Origin: Deltaproteobacteria bacterium
GTDB lineage: Bacteria > Myxococcota > B64-G9
Assembly: GCA_030622135.1 (NCBI GenBank)
Contig: JAUXGL010000004.1
Location: forward strand, 1-61,880
DNA length: 61,880 nucleotides
Reading direction: 5' to 3'
The notes under the pieces were generated by a model that worked only from the letters and a program-made list of their open reading frames with translations, did not search any database and had not been told where the DNA came from. Position 1 is the first letter of the stretch, and each line of letters starts with the position of its first letter. The position numbers and the translations under genes are program-made. This document shows, one piece after another, positions 61,693 to 61,880 of this stretch.

Positions 61693-61880
61693 ATGGCCGA
61701 CAAAGAAAAACATTCCAAGGGAGTAAAAAAGGGTAGATTTTGTGCAGTCCGCACCGGACCTACGGGCAAATGCAAATGTGGGAACAACTATGTAAAAAAC
61801 TGTGAGTTCGGAGGCAATTGGGATAAATACCCCCAGAAAACCACCAAAACCATCAAGGACAAAGTCACCAAGGCAGTGAA
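61693..61880 (+). CDS. Lys- and Cys-rich protein, start only (3' end beyond window)
   Basis: 62 codons from ATG 61693 (AAGGA site) to the right edge with no stop. The sequence is basic and has a CxC pair plus spaced cysteines (RFCAVRTGPTGKCKCGNNYV, then KNCEFGG), like a small zinc-binding or disulfide domain, followed by a Lys/Thr-rich stretch. Its place directly after the PAAR-like and thiolase-fold genes makes it a candidate T6SS cargo or effector N-terminus. The function cannot be told from this fragment. Confidence 0.7.
   Translation, partial: MADKEKHSKGVKKGRFCAVRTGPTGKCKCGNNYVKNCEFGGNWDKYPQKTTKTIKDKVTKAV

Overview
The window is GC-rich bacterial DNA with short intergenic gaps and many ATGA-type gene overlaps. 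Several features are common in Myxococcota and related deltaproteobacterial lineages: cysteine-rich lipoproteins with MopE-like and Kazal-like motifs, a caspase-like protein behind an ECF sigma/anti-sigma pair, FHA proteins, a PocR-type regulator and a type VI secretion system (T6SS) rich in FHA domains. I cannot name a species. No rRNA, tRNA, CRISPR array or intact insertion sequence was seen.

Region 1 (1-12.4 kb) is an envelope and protease region. It starts with a cysteine-rich lipoprotein that runs off the left edge. A minus-strand operon follows, encoding ECF sigma, anti-sigma and a caspase-like protein with a barrel-like tail. Next come a small lipoprotein, a rhomboid protease and two paralogous modules. 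Each module pairs a 372-residue exported protein of unknown function with a trypsin-like protease that ends in a PEGA-like domain. The last 75 bases of the two protease genes are identical and the match continues into the 3' flanks. A cysteine-rich lipoprotein between the modules seems to carry a one-base slip in its signal peptide.

Region 2 (12.6-33.2 kb) is mixed: a fused SpmA/SpmB protein, a second rhomboid, a charged protein of unknown function, a family 9 glycosyltransferase, a small FHA protein, an NtrC-like regulator lacking the sigma-54 contact loop, a COG2509-like flavoprotein, exported proteins of unknown function, an adenine-specific DNA methyltransferase, a CorC/HlyC-type membrane protein and a prolyl-oligopeptidase lipoprotein. 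Dispersed repeats and small duplications lie between genes.

Region 3 (33.4-35.8 kb) is a second ECF sigma/anti-sigma pair, visibly AT-richer than its surroundings, with a decayed piece of another sigma factor beside it.

Region 4 (36.0-61.9 kb) is a T6SS locus with all thirteen core genes: tssJ (divergent), then tssK-L-M-A-B-C-hcp-E-F-G-H, then vgrG, plus a PAAR-like tip gene. Additions are a lytic transglycosylase with two FHA domains, a TssL whose DotU domain is split by an FHA domain, a 261-residue unknown protein after clpV, a DUF6484-like spike protein, a ketoacyl-synthase-like protein that has lost its catalytic residues, and the start of a small lysine- and cysteine-rich protein cut by the right edge. 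In the likely working scheme, TssJLM form the membrane complex and TssAEFGK the baseplate. TssB/TssC form the sheath around Hcp, ClpV recycles the sheath, and VgrG with the PAAR-like protein forms the tip. The FHA domains suggest phosphothreonine control, but no kinase or phosphatase lies in the window.
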